Both the position numbers and the translations under genes were made by a program. Below, piece by piece: positions 7,575 through 16,076 of a stretch of DNA of 64,000 nt. The notes under the pieces were generated by a model. That model saw nothing but the letters and a program-made list of their open reading frames with translations. It was not told the origin of the DNA and ran no database searches. Numbering within the stretch: the first letter of the stretch is position 1; every line of letters starts with the position of its first letter. Source of the DNA: Verrucomicrobiales bacterium (GTDB taxonomy: Bacteria > Verrucomicrobiota > Verrucomicrobiia > Methylacidiphilales > JAAUTS01). The stretch is taken from contig JAIRPN010000015.1 of assembly GCA_031256975.1 (NCBI GenBank), forward strand, positions 1 through 64,000. The letters run 5' to 3'.

Positions 7575-8108
7575 ATGAATCGCCTGTTTCGCGGCCTGCT
7601 GGCATTCCTGTTATTAGCATCGGCGACATACGCCGCCGATGACGCGTTTTTTGAAAAAACGCTGGAACAAATCAACCTCCAGCGCGCCAAGGCCAACCTG
7701 CAACCGGTGTCCCTGGACGAAAAACTGACCCGGATCGCCGGCGAATGGGCGGTCAAGAACGCGCAGGCCGACAACATGATGCATCGCAAGAACCTGAACT
7801 CGTTCATGGGCGATTTCAATTATTCCTACATCAACGAAAACCTGTTCTACGCCAAAAGCAGCACCGGTTCCCGACCAACGCCGGAACAGGTGGTCACCGC
7901 CTGGATGAACAGCACCGGCCACCGCCGCAACATGCTGAAAGACCGCATCGACCGCATCGGGCTCGGCATCGCCCAGGCCAGGGACGGCGGTTACTACGTG
8001 GTCTTCAACGGCGCCGACTCGCATCCGCCCAAGCAGGATGAAACACCCGCTAATGACCAGATTCAAAGTAGTGACGGCGTAAAATTCAACGGCATTCCAT
8101 TACGCTAA
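7575..8108 (+). CDS. Secreted CAP-domain (SCP/PR-1-like) protein
   Basis: The 177-residue protein has a signal peptide (LLAFLLLASATYAADD) followed by a CAP domain: INLQRAKANLQPVSLDEKL, AGEWAVKNAQADNMMHRKN, INENLFYA and WMNSTGHRRNML, with the histidine and glutamate positions of the CAP cavity. Bacterial CAP proteins are secreted and of mostly unknown function. It starts 6 bp after mqnD. Its last codons are CGC TAA within a CGCTAA motif, and a second copy follows at 8110. Confidence 0.85.
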   Translation: MNRLFRGLLAFLLLASATYAADDAFFEKTLEQINLQRAKANLQPVSLDEKLTRIAGEWAVKNAQADNMMHRKNLNSFMGDFNYSYINENLFYAKSSTGSRPTPEQVVTAWMNSTGHRRNMLKDRIDRIGLGIAQARDGGYYVVFNGADSHPPKQDETPANDQIQSSDGVKFNGIPLR

Positions 8109-8156
8109 CCGCTAAAAAGCTGTTGCCAAACCCTTGGCCCCGTCTTATATGACGGC

Positions 8157-8534
8157 ATGAAATTACTGCGCTCCCTGCACCTGTATCTTGGTTGCCTGTT
8201 CGCCCCCATGCTTTTATTTTTCGCTGTTAGCGGCATCTGGCAGGTGTTTCGCTGGAATGATCACCGTTCGGCGGAAGGTCCCTCCATCCTCGGCTACCTG
8301 TCCACCATCCACACCGGTTCCGCGTTTAAAAATCCCAACCTGCCTGTGCAAACCTTGTCCTCCGCCGCCATGCACTGGTTCGTGGTGCTGATGAGCGTGG
8401 TATTCATTTTTACCATCATCCTGGGCATCGTGATGGCCTGCAAGACAGGCCGCCGGAAAACCGCGCTGCTCTGCCTGCTGGCCGGGCTCGCGGTACCGAT
8501 AGGACTGGTTTTGTTCGCCGTAGCCAGCCATTAA
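8157..8534 (+). CDS. Membrane protein resembling the PepSY-associated TM family
   Basis: The 125-residue protein has three hydrophobic segments: residues 10-27 (YLGCLFAPMLLFFAVSGI), 75-97 and 103-122. The opening LRSLHLYLGC...FAVSGIWQVFRW resembles the first helix of PepSY-associated membrane proteins, which start with H-x-x-x-G and then a hydrophobic run ending in SG. The periplasmic part is far shorter than in that family, so this is a small relative or a lookalike. Function is unknown. Confidence 0.6.
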   Translation: MKLLRSLHLYLGCLFAPMLLFFAVSGIWQVFRWNDHRSAEGPSILGYLSTIHTGSAFKNPNLPVQTLSSAAMHWFVVLMSVVFIFTIILGIVMACKTGRRKTALLCLLAGLAVPIGLVLFAVASH

Positions 8535-8639
8535 CCGCGAAACAGCGGACAAAAATTCCCCTTCCCGACCGCTTGACTTGAAAAGCCAAGCTGATAGCCT
8601 TTACCGTTCCAATTGGAAAAATTGAACAAGGATTAATTT

Positions 8640-8888
8640 ATGCAACCTACATACAGACCTTCGACCCGTCGCCGGAAACGCAAGTTTGGTTTCCTGTCCC
8701 GCACCCGCACCAAGAACGGCCGCGCCACGCTGGCCCGCCGTCGCGCCAAGGGACGCAAGCGCTTGACGCCGAAAAAGACCGAGCGCAAGTTCGACCGTCA
8801 CAAGCAGCAACATTCGGTACCGAAGGTCAAGGCCAAGAAGCAAGTCGCCCGCAAGGCCAAAGCCAAGGCAGCCGCCAAGAAGAAATAA
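8640..8888 (+). CDS. rpmH: 50S ribosomal protein L34 with long lysine/alanine tail
   Basis: The N-terminal 45 residues are L34: [39 protein letters not shown]. The protein continues to 82 residues with a Lys/Ala/Arg-rich tail ([11 protein letters not shown]), whereas L34 is usually 44-50 residues. The tail is probably unstructured and RNA-binding. L34 lies near the exit side of the large subunit. Three bases separate it from rnpA, the conserved rpmH-rnpA order. No dnaA or oriC is seen upstream in the window. Confidence 0.95.
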   Translation: MQPTYRPSTRRRKRKFGFLSRTRTKNGRATLARRRAKGRKRLTPKKTERKFDRHKQQHSVPKVKAKKQVARKAKAKAAAKKK

Positions 8889-8890
8889 GC

Positions 8891-9247
8891 ATGCCGGATT
8901 CCTCGCTGCCGCGGGTCAGGATTCTCCGTCACCGGAACGATTTTGACACGGTGCGGCAGCAGGGAAAACGTGTCGCCAGCCGTCATCTGGCACTGAATTT
9001 CCTCCGTCTGGCCGACACTGATCGCCGGGCGGGGTTCATCGTGCCAAAGGCTTGCGGCAACGCGGTACAGCGGAACAAGATCAAGCGCCGGTTGCGCGAG
9101 ATTTACCGCCACTATCAGCACCAGTTGGCCGGGGACTTGCAATCCGTCTGGATCGCCCGCAGGGGGTCGGCGGAAGTCGCCCAGGCGGATTTGAAACAAG
9201 AAATGCTGGCCTTGTATGCCAAGGCCGGGGTGGGAAAGGCAATATGA
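8891..9247 (+). CDS. rnpA: Ribonuclease P protein component
   Basis: The 118-residue protein has the RNase P protein pattern: an N-terminal ILRHRNDFDTVRQQGKR segment and the conserved arginine-rich RNA-binding helix NAVQRNKIKRRLREIYR at about residues 56-72. It assists the catalytic RNA in trimming tRNA 5' leaders. The stop codon overlaps the yidD start in an ATGA, so the two are likely translationally coupled. Confidence 0.95.
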   Translation: MPDSSLPRVRILRHRNDFDTVRQQGKRVASRHLALNFLRLADTDRRAGFIVPKACGNAVQRNKIKRRLREIYRHYQHQLAGDLQSVWIARRGSAEVAQADLKQEMLALYAKAGVGKAI

Positions 9248-9498
9248 AACAACTCCTGATTCTGGCCGTGAGATTCTATCAGGTGGCGCTTTCCCCGTTG
9301 AAACCTTTGATCGGCGGCAGCATGGGCTGTTGCCGCTACTCCCCCAGTTGCTCCACCTATGCCATCGAGGCCCTGCGCCGCCATGGCGCGTGGCGCGGCG
9401 GCATCATGGCCGCCCGGCGCATCCTGCGCTGTCATCCCTGGGGCTCGGCCGGTTACGATCCCGTACCGCCGCAATTAACCGTTCACCGGAAATTTTAA
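9244..9498 (+). CDS. yidD: Membrane protein insertion efficiency factor YidD
   Basis: From ATG 9244 the frame encodes 84 residues with the YidD signature: YQVALSPLKPLIGGSMGCCR, YSPSCSTYAIEALRRHGAWRG and the cysteine in ILRCHPWG. YidD is a small membrane-associated protein thought to help YidC insert proteins. The start is fixed by the ATGA overlap with rnpA; the frame runs open further upstream but that part lies over rnpA. yidC starts 2 bp after its stop. Confidence 0.93.
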   Translation: MKQLLILAVRFYQVALSPLKPLIGGSMGCCRYSPSCSTYAIEALRRHGAWRGGIMAARRILRCHPWGSAGYDPVPPQLTVHRKF

Positions 9499-9500
9499 TC

Positions 9501-11306
9501 ATGGATAAAACAGCAATCATCGTTATTAGCGTCTGCGTCGCGTTGTTCGGGGCCAACCTGTACTACGCCAACCAGAACCAAAAATCCCAGTTCGCCCGGC
9601 AGCAGGCCCAGGCGGCGCAACAGCAAGCCTCCGGCACTGCCGCAGCCCCGGCAGCGGCAGCCCAACCTGCCGCCAACAGCCAGCCCCTGACCCCGGCGCA
9701 ACCCGCCAACGAACAATTGTCCCCTGCCGCCGAGACGCTGGTTCCCGAAAGCAATCTCGCCCCGGAACAACTGGTCACGCTGGAAAACAATTTCTTCCGC
9801 GTCATCGCCACCACCCACGGCGGCGGCATCAAGCGGGTGGAGTTGAAGAAACACACCCTGAATGACGATCATCCAGTGATTTTGAACAATGGCGCGCAAT
9901 TGCCGGTGTTCAACATCCAGGGCTGGACTCCGAACGTCAATTTGATCGGCTACCAGATCGCCAACAGCGACGCCAACAGCGTCACCTTTACCCGCGAACT
10001 GCAGCCCGGCATCACGCTAACCCGCAAGTTCACCGTTAGCGGCGACTACAGCCTGACGCTGGAACAAACCGTCACCAATGGCACCGCGGAAATCAAGGTA
10101 TTGCCGCCTTACCGGTTGAACATCGGCGCGGTCACCGCCCTGCATCCGGAAAACGGCAGCGCCGAGGATCGTTATGTGACCTTGTCGTGGTACACCACCA
10201 ACGGCAGTTATGATTCCGGCCATCTCGCCCAGTTCAACGACACCAGCTTCGCCGGCATGAAATTCTGGTCGGGCAAAAAACTGATCGAAAGCAGCCAGGG
10301 CCAGGCCATCCGCTGGGCCTCGGTGAAGTCGCAGTTTTTCGCCTTGATCGTCGACTGCATCGGCTTTGACGCGCAGGGAGTCGAGGGCGCGCGCCAGTAT
10401 TTCCCCGACATCCGCACCGTCGCCAACACCGCGGTGCCGGCGGGCATCGTCGGCGACCTCGCCATTAGCGGCATCACGGTGAACCCGAACACCAGCACCG
10501 CGCAGAAATTCACCCTTTACGCCGGGCCGAAGGAAAATTCCCGCCTGCAGGCATTGCCCGACAATCAGGCCCGCGTCATGGAATTCGGCTGGTTCGGCAT
10601 CATCAGCCGCGCCCTGCTCTGGCTGATGAACAGCATCCACAGCTTTGTCCCCAACTACGGCGTCGCCGTCATCTTTGTCACCATCATCCTGCGCGCCATC
10701 CTCTGGTGGCCGCAATCCGCCGCCAACCGCAGCATGAAACGCATGCAGGCCGTGGCGCCGTTGATGAAGGAAATGCAGGAGAAGTACAAGGACAAGCCGG
10801 ACAAGCTCAACCAGGAAATGCTGAAAATCTACAAGGATTACGGCGTCAACCCGGTCGGCGGCTGCCTGCCGATGCTGATCCAGTTCCCGATCTTCATCGG
10901 GTTCTACTGGATGCTGCAAAGCTCCATCGAACTGCGCCACGAGCATTTCCTGTGGATCAAGGACTTGTCGCAGCCCGACACCGTGCTGCGCATCCCGTTC
11001 GGCGGCAATTTCTCGTTCCCGCTGAACCCGATGCCGCTGATCATGACCCTGACCATGTACATCAGCATGCGCATCACCCCGCAACCGCAGGGCGTCGACA
11101 ACCCGATGATGAAGATGATGCGCTTCATGCCGCTGTTCTTCCTGATCTTCTGCTACAACTTCAGCTCGGCCCTGTCTCTTTACTGGACGGCGCAAAATAT
11201 TCTCTCCATTATTCAAATGCGGTATAATCTGAAACAGGTTGCCCCCACGCTCGAGGCGATGAAAGCCCAGGCGCAGGCCCGCAAGAAGAAACAGTTGAAA
11301 CGCTGA
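9501..11306 (+). CDS. yidC: Membrane protein insertase YidC
   Basis: From ATG 9501 (MDKTAIIVISVCVALFG) the protein has 601 residues. It shows an N-terminal anchor, a Gln/Ala/Pro-rich linker (residues 30-75), the large periplasmic domain (to about 360) and the conserved C-terminal insertase core with five helices (SFVPNYGVAVIFVTIILRAI, KYKDKPDKLNQEM, NPVGGCLPMLIQFPIFIGFY). A basic tail ends the protein. YidC inserts and folds inner-membrane proteins alone or with SecYEG. The linker and long periplasmic domain are typical of diderm bacteria. It is the fourth gene of the rpmH operon. Confidence 0.95.
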   Translation: MDKTAIIVISVCVALFGANLYYANQNQKSQFARQQAQAAQQQASGTAAAPAAAAQPAANSQPLTPAQPANEQLSPAAETLVPESNLAPEQLVTLENNFFRVIATTHGGGIKRVELKKHTLNDDHPVILNNGAQLPVFNIQGWTPNVNLIGYQIANSDANSVTFTRELQPGITLTRKFTVSGDYSLTLEQTVTNGTAEIKVLPPYRLNIGAVTALHPENGSAEDRYVTLSWYTTNGSYDSGHLAQFNDTSFAGMKFWSGKKLIESSQGQAIRWASVKSQFFALIVDCIGFDAQGVEGARQYFPDIRTVANTAVPAGIVGDLAISGITVNPNTSTAQKFTLYAGPKENSRLQALPDNQARVMEFGWFGIISRALLWLMNSIHSFVPNYGVAVIFVTIILRAILWWPQSAANRSMKRMQAVAPLMKEMQEKYKDKPDKLNQEMLKIYKDYGVNPVGGCLPMLIQFPIFIGFYWMLQSSIELRHEHFLWIKDLSQPDTVLRIPFGGNFSFPLNPMPLIMTLTMYISMRITPQPQGVDNPMMKMMRFMPLFFLIFCYNFSSALSLYWTAQNILSIIQMRYNLKQVAPTLEAMKAQAQARKKKQLKR

Positions 11307-11331
11307 TAACGAAACGGTTGGAACAAGATAT

Positions 11332-11793
11332 ATGGCGTCGGGTTATTCACCAAAGGAAACGCTGGAGTTGATTCTCGGCCACCTCGGCTTCGTGTTCGAG
11401 GTGCGCGAGGAACAGCGCCCGACCGGCCCGACCCTGCATATCCTGACCGGCGACTCCGCCCGCCTGATCGGCAAGAACGGCAAGACGCTGGAGGATTTGC
11501 AATACTTGCTCAACCGCATCATTTCCAACGACGAGGACGAGTTGCACCGCATCACCATCGACGTGGAAAACTACCGCCAAAGCCAGCACGTCAACCTGCT
11601 GAAAAAAGTCGCCGAGAAGGCCGAACTGGTCAAAACCACCGGCGAGGAAGTGGTGCTGCCGCCGATGAATTCCTTTGACCGCCGACTGGTGCACAACCTG
11701 TTCGCCAGCGACCCGCTGATCATGAGCGTCAGCGAAAACACCGACGCCCGTCTCAAGAGCATCACGCTCAAGCTCCGTCCCGCCGCGGAATAA
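11332..11793 (+). CDS. khpB: KH/R3H RNA-binding protein (KhpB/Jag type, no Jag-N domain)
   Basis: The 153-residue protein has a KH domain with the GxxG loop in ARLIGKNGKTLEDL (about residues 42-55) and an R3H domain with MNSFDRRLVHNLFAS (about residues 110-124). This is the core of Jag/KhpB, an RNA-binding protein tied to cell division and envelope regulation. The N-terminal Jag-N domain of Gram-positive versions is absent. Its place after yidC is the usual one. The palindromic repeat at 11796 begins right after the stop codon. Confidence 0.9.
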   Translation: MASGYSPKETLELILGHLGFVFEVREEQRPTGPTLHILTGDSARLIGKNGKTLEDLQYLLNRIISNDEDELHRITIDVENYRQSQHVNLLKKVAEKAELVKTTGEEVVLPPMNSFDRRLVHNLFASDPLIMSVSENTDARLKSITLKLRPAAE

Positions 11794-11795
11794 CG

Positions 11796-11923
11796 AATTT
11801 ATTCACCGCAGAGGCGCAGAGAACGCTGAGAAAATACAACCTTTGGATTGAAATACTGCTAACTCGCAAACGCGAACCGGATAAAAATCTCCGCGTTCTC
11901 TGCGCCTCTGCGGTGAATAAATT
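11796..11923. repeat. Long extragenic palindrome, family A, copy 1
   Basis: Perfect 31-bp inverted repeats at 11796-11826 and 11893-11923, whose arms carry the word TTCACCGCAGAGGCGCAGAG, enclose a 66-nt centre. Two related copies lie at 28430 and 30913, and the centres of copies 1 and 3 also look alike (a TGCT..CGCGAA stretch). The form is that of a REP/MITE-like non-coding element. It fills the gap between khpB and ndk and could also act as a transcription barrier. Confidence 0.85.
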
Positions 11924-11972
11924 CTGCTCTTGCCTTCAGGAACCGGCCCTCTAGGCTTCGTAAGCTAAATTT

Positions 11973-12392
11973 ATGGAAAAGACACTTATTTTGTTGAAGC
12001 CCGACTGTGTGAGAAATAACCGTTGCGGCGAAGTCATCCAACGTTTCGAGCAGGCCGGAGGCAAGATCCGCGCCACCAAGATGATCGCCCTGAGCGACGC
12101 CATCCTGAAGGAACATTATGCCCATGTGGCCCACCTGCCGTTTTTTCCGGAAATCCAGAAATTCATGCAGGAAACCCCGGTGATCGCCCTGGTCCTGGAA
12201 GGTGACAATATCATCAACAAGGTTCGTGATTTGCTCGGCCCGACCGACTCCGCCAAGGCGCCGAAAGGCACCATTCGCGGCGACCTCGGCACCGACAAGA
12301 TGCGCAACGTGGTGCACGCCTCCGATTCCCCGGAAAGCGCCGCCAGCGAGATCAAGCGCTTCTTTGCCGCCAACGAAGTGTTTTCGTTCTAA
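11973..12392 (+). CDS. ndk: Nucleoside-diphosphate kinase
   Basis: The 139-residue protein has normal NDK length and motifs: EKTLILLKPDCVR at the start, the active-site histidine in NVVHASDSPESA at about residue 115, and GTIRGDLGTDK before it. NDK moves the gamma phosphate from ATP to other NDPs through a phosphohistidine. The gene follows palindrome copy 1 and is closed by the motif-built terminator at 12413. Confidence 0.97.
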   Translation: MEKTLILLKPDCVRNNRCGEVIQRFEQAGGKIRATKMIALSDAILKEHYAHVAHLPFFPEIQKFMQETPVIALVLEGDNIINKVRDLLGPTDSAKAPKGTIRGDLGTDKMRNVVHASDSPESAASEIKRFFAANEVFSF

Positions 12393-12412
12393 GCCAAGCC
12401 TGAATTTCATCT

Positions 12413-12449
12413 CCCGCTAACGGTTAACTTGGCTGTTAGCGGGTTTTTT
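12413..12449. terminator. Bidirectional terminator built from the RTTAGCG motif
   Basis: CCCGCTAAC at 12413-12421 pairs with GTTAGCGGG at 12435-12443 and is followed by six T. The arms are one motif copy in each orientation. It lies between the convergent ndk and antiporter genes, so it can end ndk, and with less of a T tail the reverse gene too. DNA uptake sequences in Neisseria and Haemophilus are often paired in this way. Confidence 0.85.
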
Positions 12450-12453
12450 ATTG

Positions 12454-14745
12454 TTACGATTGCTCGTTCAACCACTGGCGGAATTTCTTCGCCTGCTGCT
12501 TGGAACCCAGGACCAGCAGCTTGTCACCGGCCTTGAGCTGGTGGTTGGCGGCGGGATTGAGGGTCGACTGTCCCTCGCGTTCAATGCCGAGCACCTGCAT
12601 CCCGGTCTTGGCGAAGATTTGCAGGTCCGCCAGGCTGTGGCCGATGCGGGCACTTTCCGGCAATACGCCGATGGTCTCCAGCTGGCTTTCGGAAATCGAC
12701 GAGGCGGATTGCACCGGCTCGTCCTCGCTTTGCAGGAAATCCAGCGCGGGCTTGATCTGGTTGTTGGCGCCAAACAGCAGGAGCTTGTCACCGCTAAACA
12801 GCAGCGTGTCTGGCGACGGATTGGTAATCAGCGCCCCGTGCCGCTCAATCTCCACGATGGTACAACCGAACTTCGGACGCAGGCCAAGTTCGGCGATGGT
12901 TTTCATCCGGCAACTGGCATGGTCGGGAAGGACGCACTCGGCCAGTTGCACGCGCCAGAATTCGGATTGCTGCGGCGTCACCATGCTGCTGATCGACGGC
13001 GACGGGCCGGACAGGGCCTGGTTCAATGAATACTGGAAATGACTGTACCAATGAATCAGCTTGCGCCAGAACAGGGCCACGAATATCACCGCGATGACAA
13101 ACACCGTGATACCCGCCCACGGCCCGTTCAATTGAACCGGGAACAGCATCCAGACCATCCACAACAAGCCCACCGTGCCCACGGTCTGGATCGCCAGTTC
13201 GATCACCGGGCGCAGGCGTCGCGCCTGGGCCTCACGCCCCGCACAGGCCTCGGAATAAATCATGCTGAGCGCCCCGATATTGCGCCAGATGGCGACAAAC
13301 AGCACCAGGCACACCACGCCGATCACCAGCCAGTACAAATACGGGCTGAAGGAAAAATCCAAATTCAGGTCGACAAGCAATTGCTTGATCCCCTGCTGGA
13401 TGGTCACCGAGTAAATCAACACGCCAGCCAACAGCAACAGCTCAATCGACAATTGCCCCAGGCGCTTGGACGTGAGCTTCCACCAAAAAATGCGATCCTG
13501 CTTGCGGACAATTTCCTGCAACCAAACCTGGTAGGCGCCCAGTGATTTGCGCAAAAAAGCCGGTTGGCGGTTGGCGGTGAAATCGGCGATTATGTCCGCA
13601 TGCCGCACCAGGAACGGCGAGATGATCGACGTCAAAATCGAGCTGCCCACGGCGATGACATAAAAATAATCCGGCACCCCGGAACCGGGCGCGCCGACTC
13701 CCGCCTGCGCCAGAATGTAGGAAAACTCACCGATCGGCGTCAGGATTAGCGCCGTGCGGATCGCCGTCTTGAATTCGCTGCCGGTGACCAAAAAACTCAG
13801 CGACGCGGCGAAGATGCGGATCGGCACGATGAACGCGGTCACCCCGAGCACCAGCCAGAGATGATGGTGCACGGTCTTGATGTCGATCAACATGCCAATC
13901 GAGGCGAAGAACACCGCGCTGAAAATATCCTGCGTGCCCATCAGGGATTTCTCGATCTTGTGCTTGAACGAGGTGCCGCTAACGACGACACCGAACAGGA
14001 ACGCGCCAAGCGCCGGGGAGAAACCAACCTTACCCGTCACCACCGCCGCCGAAAACACCAGTCCCGCGACAATGATAACCTTCAAATCCATGTCGCCGGT
14101 GCGGTTGAAACGCTTGAGAAGCCTCGGCAAAAACAGGATTCCGATCACCACACTCAACACCACAAAACCCGCGAACAACCCGAGGACTTTCCCCGGTCCG
14201 CCGGTAATGTCACCGTGATCGCCGGCACTGATATGTACTTGCGACGACAGCAGCGTGAGCAGGATAATCACCACCACGTCTTCCAGAATGGTGATGCCCA
14301 GCGCATTCTGCGCATAACGCTCGTGGCTCAGGCGGCCCTCGATCAGCATCTTGCTGATGATCGCCGAGCTGGACACCACGAACATCGAGGCGAACACAAA
14401 GCTGGAAACCTGGTTCCAGCCCATCATGTAGGCGAAAAATTGGCAAAGATTGAACACCAGCCAGGAAAGCAGCGCGGTCGCCCACACCAGGCTGAAACCC
14501 AGTGTGCGGATGCGGCTCAGGCTCAATTCCAGGCCGACAAAAAACATCAGGAACACCAGGCCGAATTGCGACAAGGTGTGCACCCGCTCCACATCACCGA
14601 CCAGCGAGAACGGCGGCGTGTGCGGCCCGATAATCATCCCCGCGATCAGATACCCCACAATCGCCGACAACCCAAAGCGGCGGAACAACAAACCCGCGAT
14701 GCCGGCGAAGACCAGCACCACGGCAAAATCCTGCAATAAACCCAT
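12454..14745 (-). CDS. Kef/CPA2-type cation:proton antiporter with two C-terminal TrkA-C domains
   Basis: The 763-residue protein starts with a Na+/H+ exchanger domain (residues 1-385; GLSAIVGYLIAGMIIGPHTPPF, FMFFVGLELSLSRIR, LEDVVVIILLTLL, GFSPALGAFLFGVVVSGTSF). An extra membrane block follows (about 435-570), then two RCK_C/TrkA-C ligand-binding domains (about 615-685 and 690-763). The NAD-binding TrkA-N domain of classical KefB/KefC is missing. The role is probably K+ or Na+ efflux in exchange for H+, gated through the C domains. The distinct membrane insert between the domains is unusual for short Kef proteins. Confidence 0.88.
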   Translation of the reverse strand: MGLLQDFAVVLVFAGIAGLLFRRFGLSAIVGYLIAGMIIGPHTPPFSLVGDVERVHTLSQFGLVFLMFFVGLELSLSRIRTLGFSLVWATALLSWLVFNLCQFFAYMMGWNQVSSFVFASMFVVSSSAIISKMLIEGRLSHERYAQNALGITILEDVVVIILLTLLSSQVHISAGDHGDITGGPGKVLGLFAGFVVLSVVIGILFLPRLLKRFNRTGDMDLKVIIVAGLVFSAAVVTGKVGFSPALGAFLFGVVVSGTSFKHKIEKSLMGTQDIFSAVFFASIGMLIDIKTVHHHLWLVLGVTAFIVPIRIFAASLSFLVTGSEFKTAIRTALILTPIGEFSYILAQAGVGAPGSGVPDYFYVIAVGSSILTSIISPFLVRHADIIADFTANRQPAFLRKSLGAYQVWLQEIVRKQDRIFWWKLTSKRLGQLSIELLLLAGVLIYSVTIQQGIKQLLVDLNLDFSFSPYLYWLVIGVVCLVLFVAIWRNIGALSMIYSEACAGREAQARRLRPVIELAIQTVGTVGLLWMVWMLFPVQLNGPWAGITVFVIAVIFVALFWRKLIHWYSHFQYSLNQALSGPSPSISSMVTPQQSEFWRVQLAECVLPDHASCRMKTIAELGLRPKFGCTIVEIERHGALITNPSPDTLLFSGDKLLLFGANNQIKPALDFLQSEDEPVQSASSISESQLETIGVLPESARIGHSLADLQIFAKTGMQVLGIEREGQSTLNPAANHQLKAGDKLLVLGSKQQAKKFRQWLNEQS

Positions 14746-14822
14746 GGGTCACAAGATACGGCAGGATGCCAAAAGCTCAAAGCCTAAAAGCCGGATTTCG
14801 GGTGACAATTTGCCGACCACCA

Positions 14823-15704
14823 TCAATTGCAATGGCCGGCGGGCTCGATGTGGACTAACACATCAATAATCTGCCGGTTTCGCGCGATCAGGAAATCCTT
14901 CACGCGGTGGGCGATGCTGTGCCCTGCGGCGACGCTAATGGCGGGGTCGACCTCGATGTGCAGTTCCACGAACAGGCCGATGCCGCTCTTGCGGATGCGG
15001 CACTTTTCCACCTTGCACACGCCGTCCACCGACGCGGCATGGCGCAGGATGCTGTCGCTGATGGCGGCGGAGACATTGCCGTCGAGCAAATCGTGCAGCG
15101 CGGCGCGGAAGATGAGGAAACCGTTGAAGCTGATGATCGCGCAGGCCGCCAATGCCGCCCAGTCGTCAGCGGGTTCGAAACCCTTGCCGCCGATCAGGGC
15201 GATGGAAATGCCAACCGCGGCGGCGGCCGAGGTCAGCGCGTCGGCGCGATGGTGCCAGGCGTCGCCCTGCACCGCCTTGCTGTCCAGTTCGCGGTTGGCG
15301 CCGCTGATTTTGCGGGAGATCAGTTCCTTGACGATAATAACGATAATGAGCACCGGCAGGGTAAACCAGGACGGGGCATGGTGCGGCAGCTTGATTTCCT
15401 GGATGGCGTGGTGCGCGATGAATCCCGCGGCGGCGAATAGCGCAAGGCCGGAAAACATGCCGGCCAGCGATTCGATCTTGCCGTGGCCGTAGGGATGGTT
15501 GGCGTCCGCGGGCCGCAACGACAGCTTGAAACCCGTCCATGTAATGAGGGAAGTCAGGATATCGCCCGCCGACTCAATACCGTCGGCAATCAGGGCGTAG
15601 GAATTGCCGACGTAACCGGTGATGATCTTGACGAACATCAGGACCACGTTGGTGCCGATCGACAGCAACCCGAGTTTCATCATCTTGTTTTCCTGATCCG
15701 CCAT
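14823..15704 (-). CDS. Cation diffusion facilitator (CDF) family metal exporter
   Basis: The 293-residue protein has six predicted helices and the CDF metal site: ADGIESAGD in helix 2 and HHRADAL in helix 5 (D and HxxxD pattern). A His-containing cytoplasmic C-domain follows (VELHIEVDPAISVAAGH). It should export Zn2+, Fe2+ or a similar divalent metal in exchange for protons. The DANHPYGHGK loop after helix 2 is typical of the family. Exact metal is unknown. It is followed on the same strand by the antiporter after 77 bp. Confidence 0.9.
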   Translation of the reverse strand: MADQENKMMKLGLLSIGTNVVLMFVKIITGYVGNSYALIADGIESAGDILTSLITWTGFKLSLRPADANHPYGHGKIESLAGMFSGLALFAAAGFIAHHAIQEIKLPHHAPSWFTLPVLIIVIIVKELISRKISGANRELDSKAVQGDAWHHRADALTSAAAAVGISIALIGGKGFEPADDWAALAACAIISFNGFLIFRAALHDLLDGNVSAAISDSILRHAASVDGVCKVEKCRIRKSGIGLFVELHIEVDPAISVAAGHSIAHRVKDFLIARNRQIIDVLVHIEPAGHCN

Positions 15705-16076
15705 AAGATTGGTGTTTCAATATGACTTAATCGGAAAATTTAAAAAGAAAATTGAATCCACCGCCCTTTCTTCGGTTTAAAACCCCTATGCGGCCTTTGA
15801 TGCGATTATTATGAATTCTATAATTAACTTATAATCAATGAATTACATCTGTACATGGGTTTTAATCATTAAGCCTGTACAGCTTTTCATGGTGTTGGCA
15901 TGGCTCCTGCTTCTTCCTCTGTTCATGGTTAATTTTTTGGCAGTAACTGTGTATGAGAGCCGCAATGGCGACAGAGCTCCACCCCCGGCGGGTTGGAGCG
16001 AGTGTGGGATGTAAAAAATTAAATAAACTGGAACAACAACAAACAACAATAACAAAACAACTAAAAGGAAAACATT
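15705..16076. other. Regulatory gap upstream of amt
   Basis: No gene is credible here. The stretch holds the sigma-54-like promoter at 15895, AT-rich DNA at 15800-15845 and two CTGTACA words (around 15849 and 15874) that could be part of an activator site. The transcript leader before amt would be about 150 nt. Confidence 0.5.
15895..15912 (+). promoter_or_regulatory. Sigma-54-like promoter of the amt-glnB-glnA block
   Basis: TTGGCATGGCTCCTGCTT fits the sigma-54 consensus: GG at 15897-15898 and GC at 15909-15910 are separated by exactly 10 nt (the -24/-12 pair). It lies 165 bp upstream of amt. Nitrogen control of amt, P-II and glutamine synthetase through sigma-54 and an NtrC-like activator is well known in other bacteria; here it is inferred from this match and the gene order. 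Confidence 0.6.

Noticed and set aside
8560..8640. Replication origin next to rpmH
   Set aside because: The rpmH-rnpA cluster is often near oriC, but no dnaA gene or cluster of DnaA boxes is visible.
10017..11216. 399-codon open frame antisense to yidC
   Set aside because: Its His/Asp/Gln-rich sequence is the mirror of yidC codons; yidC itself is well supported.
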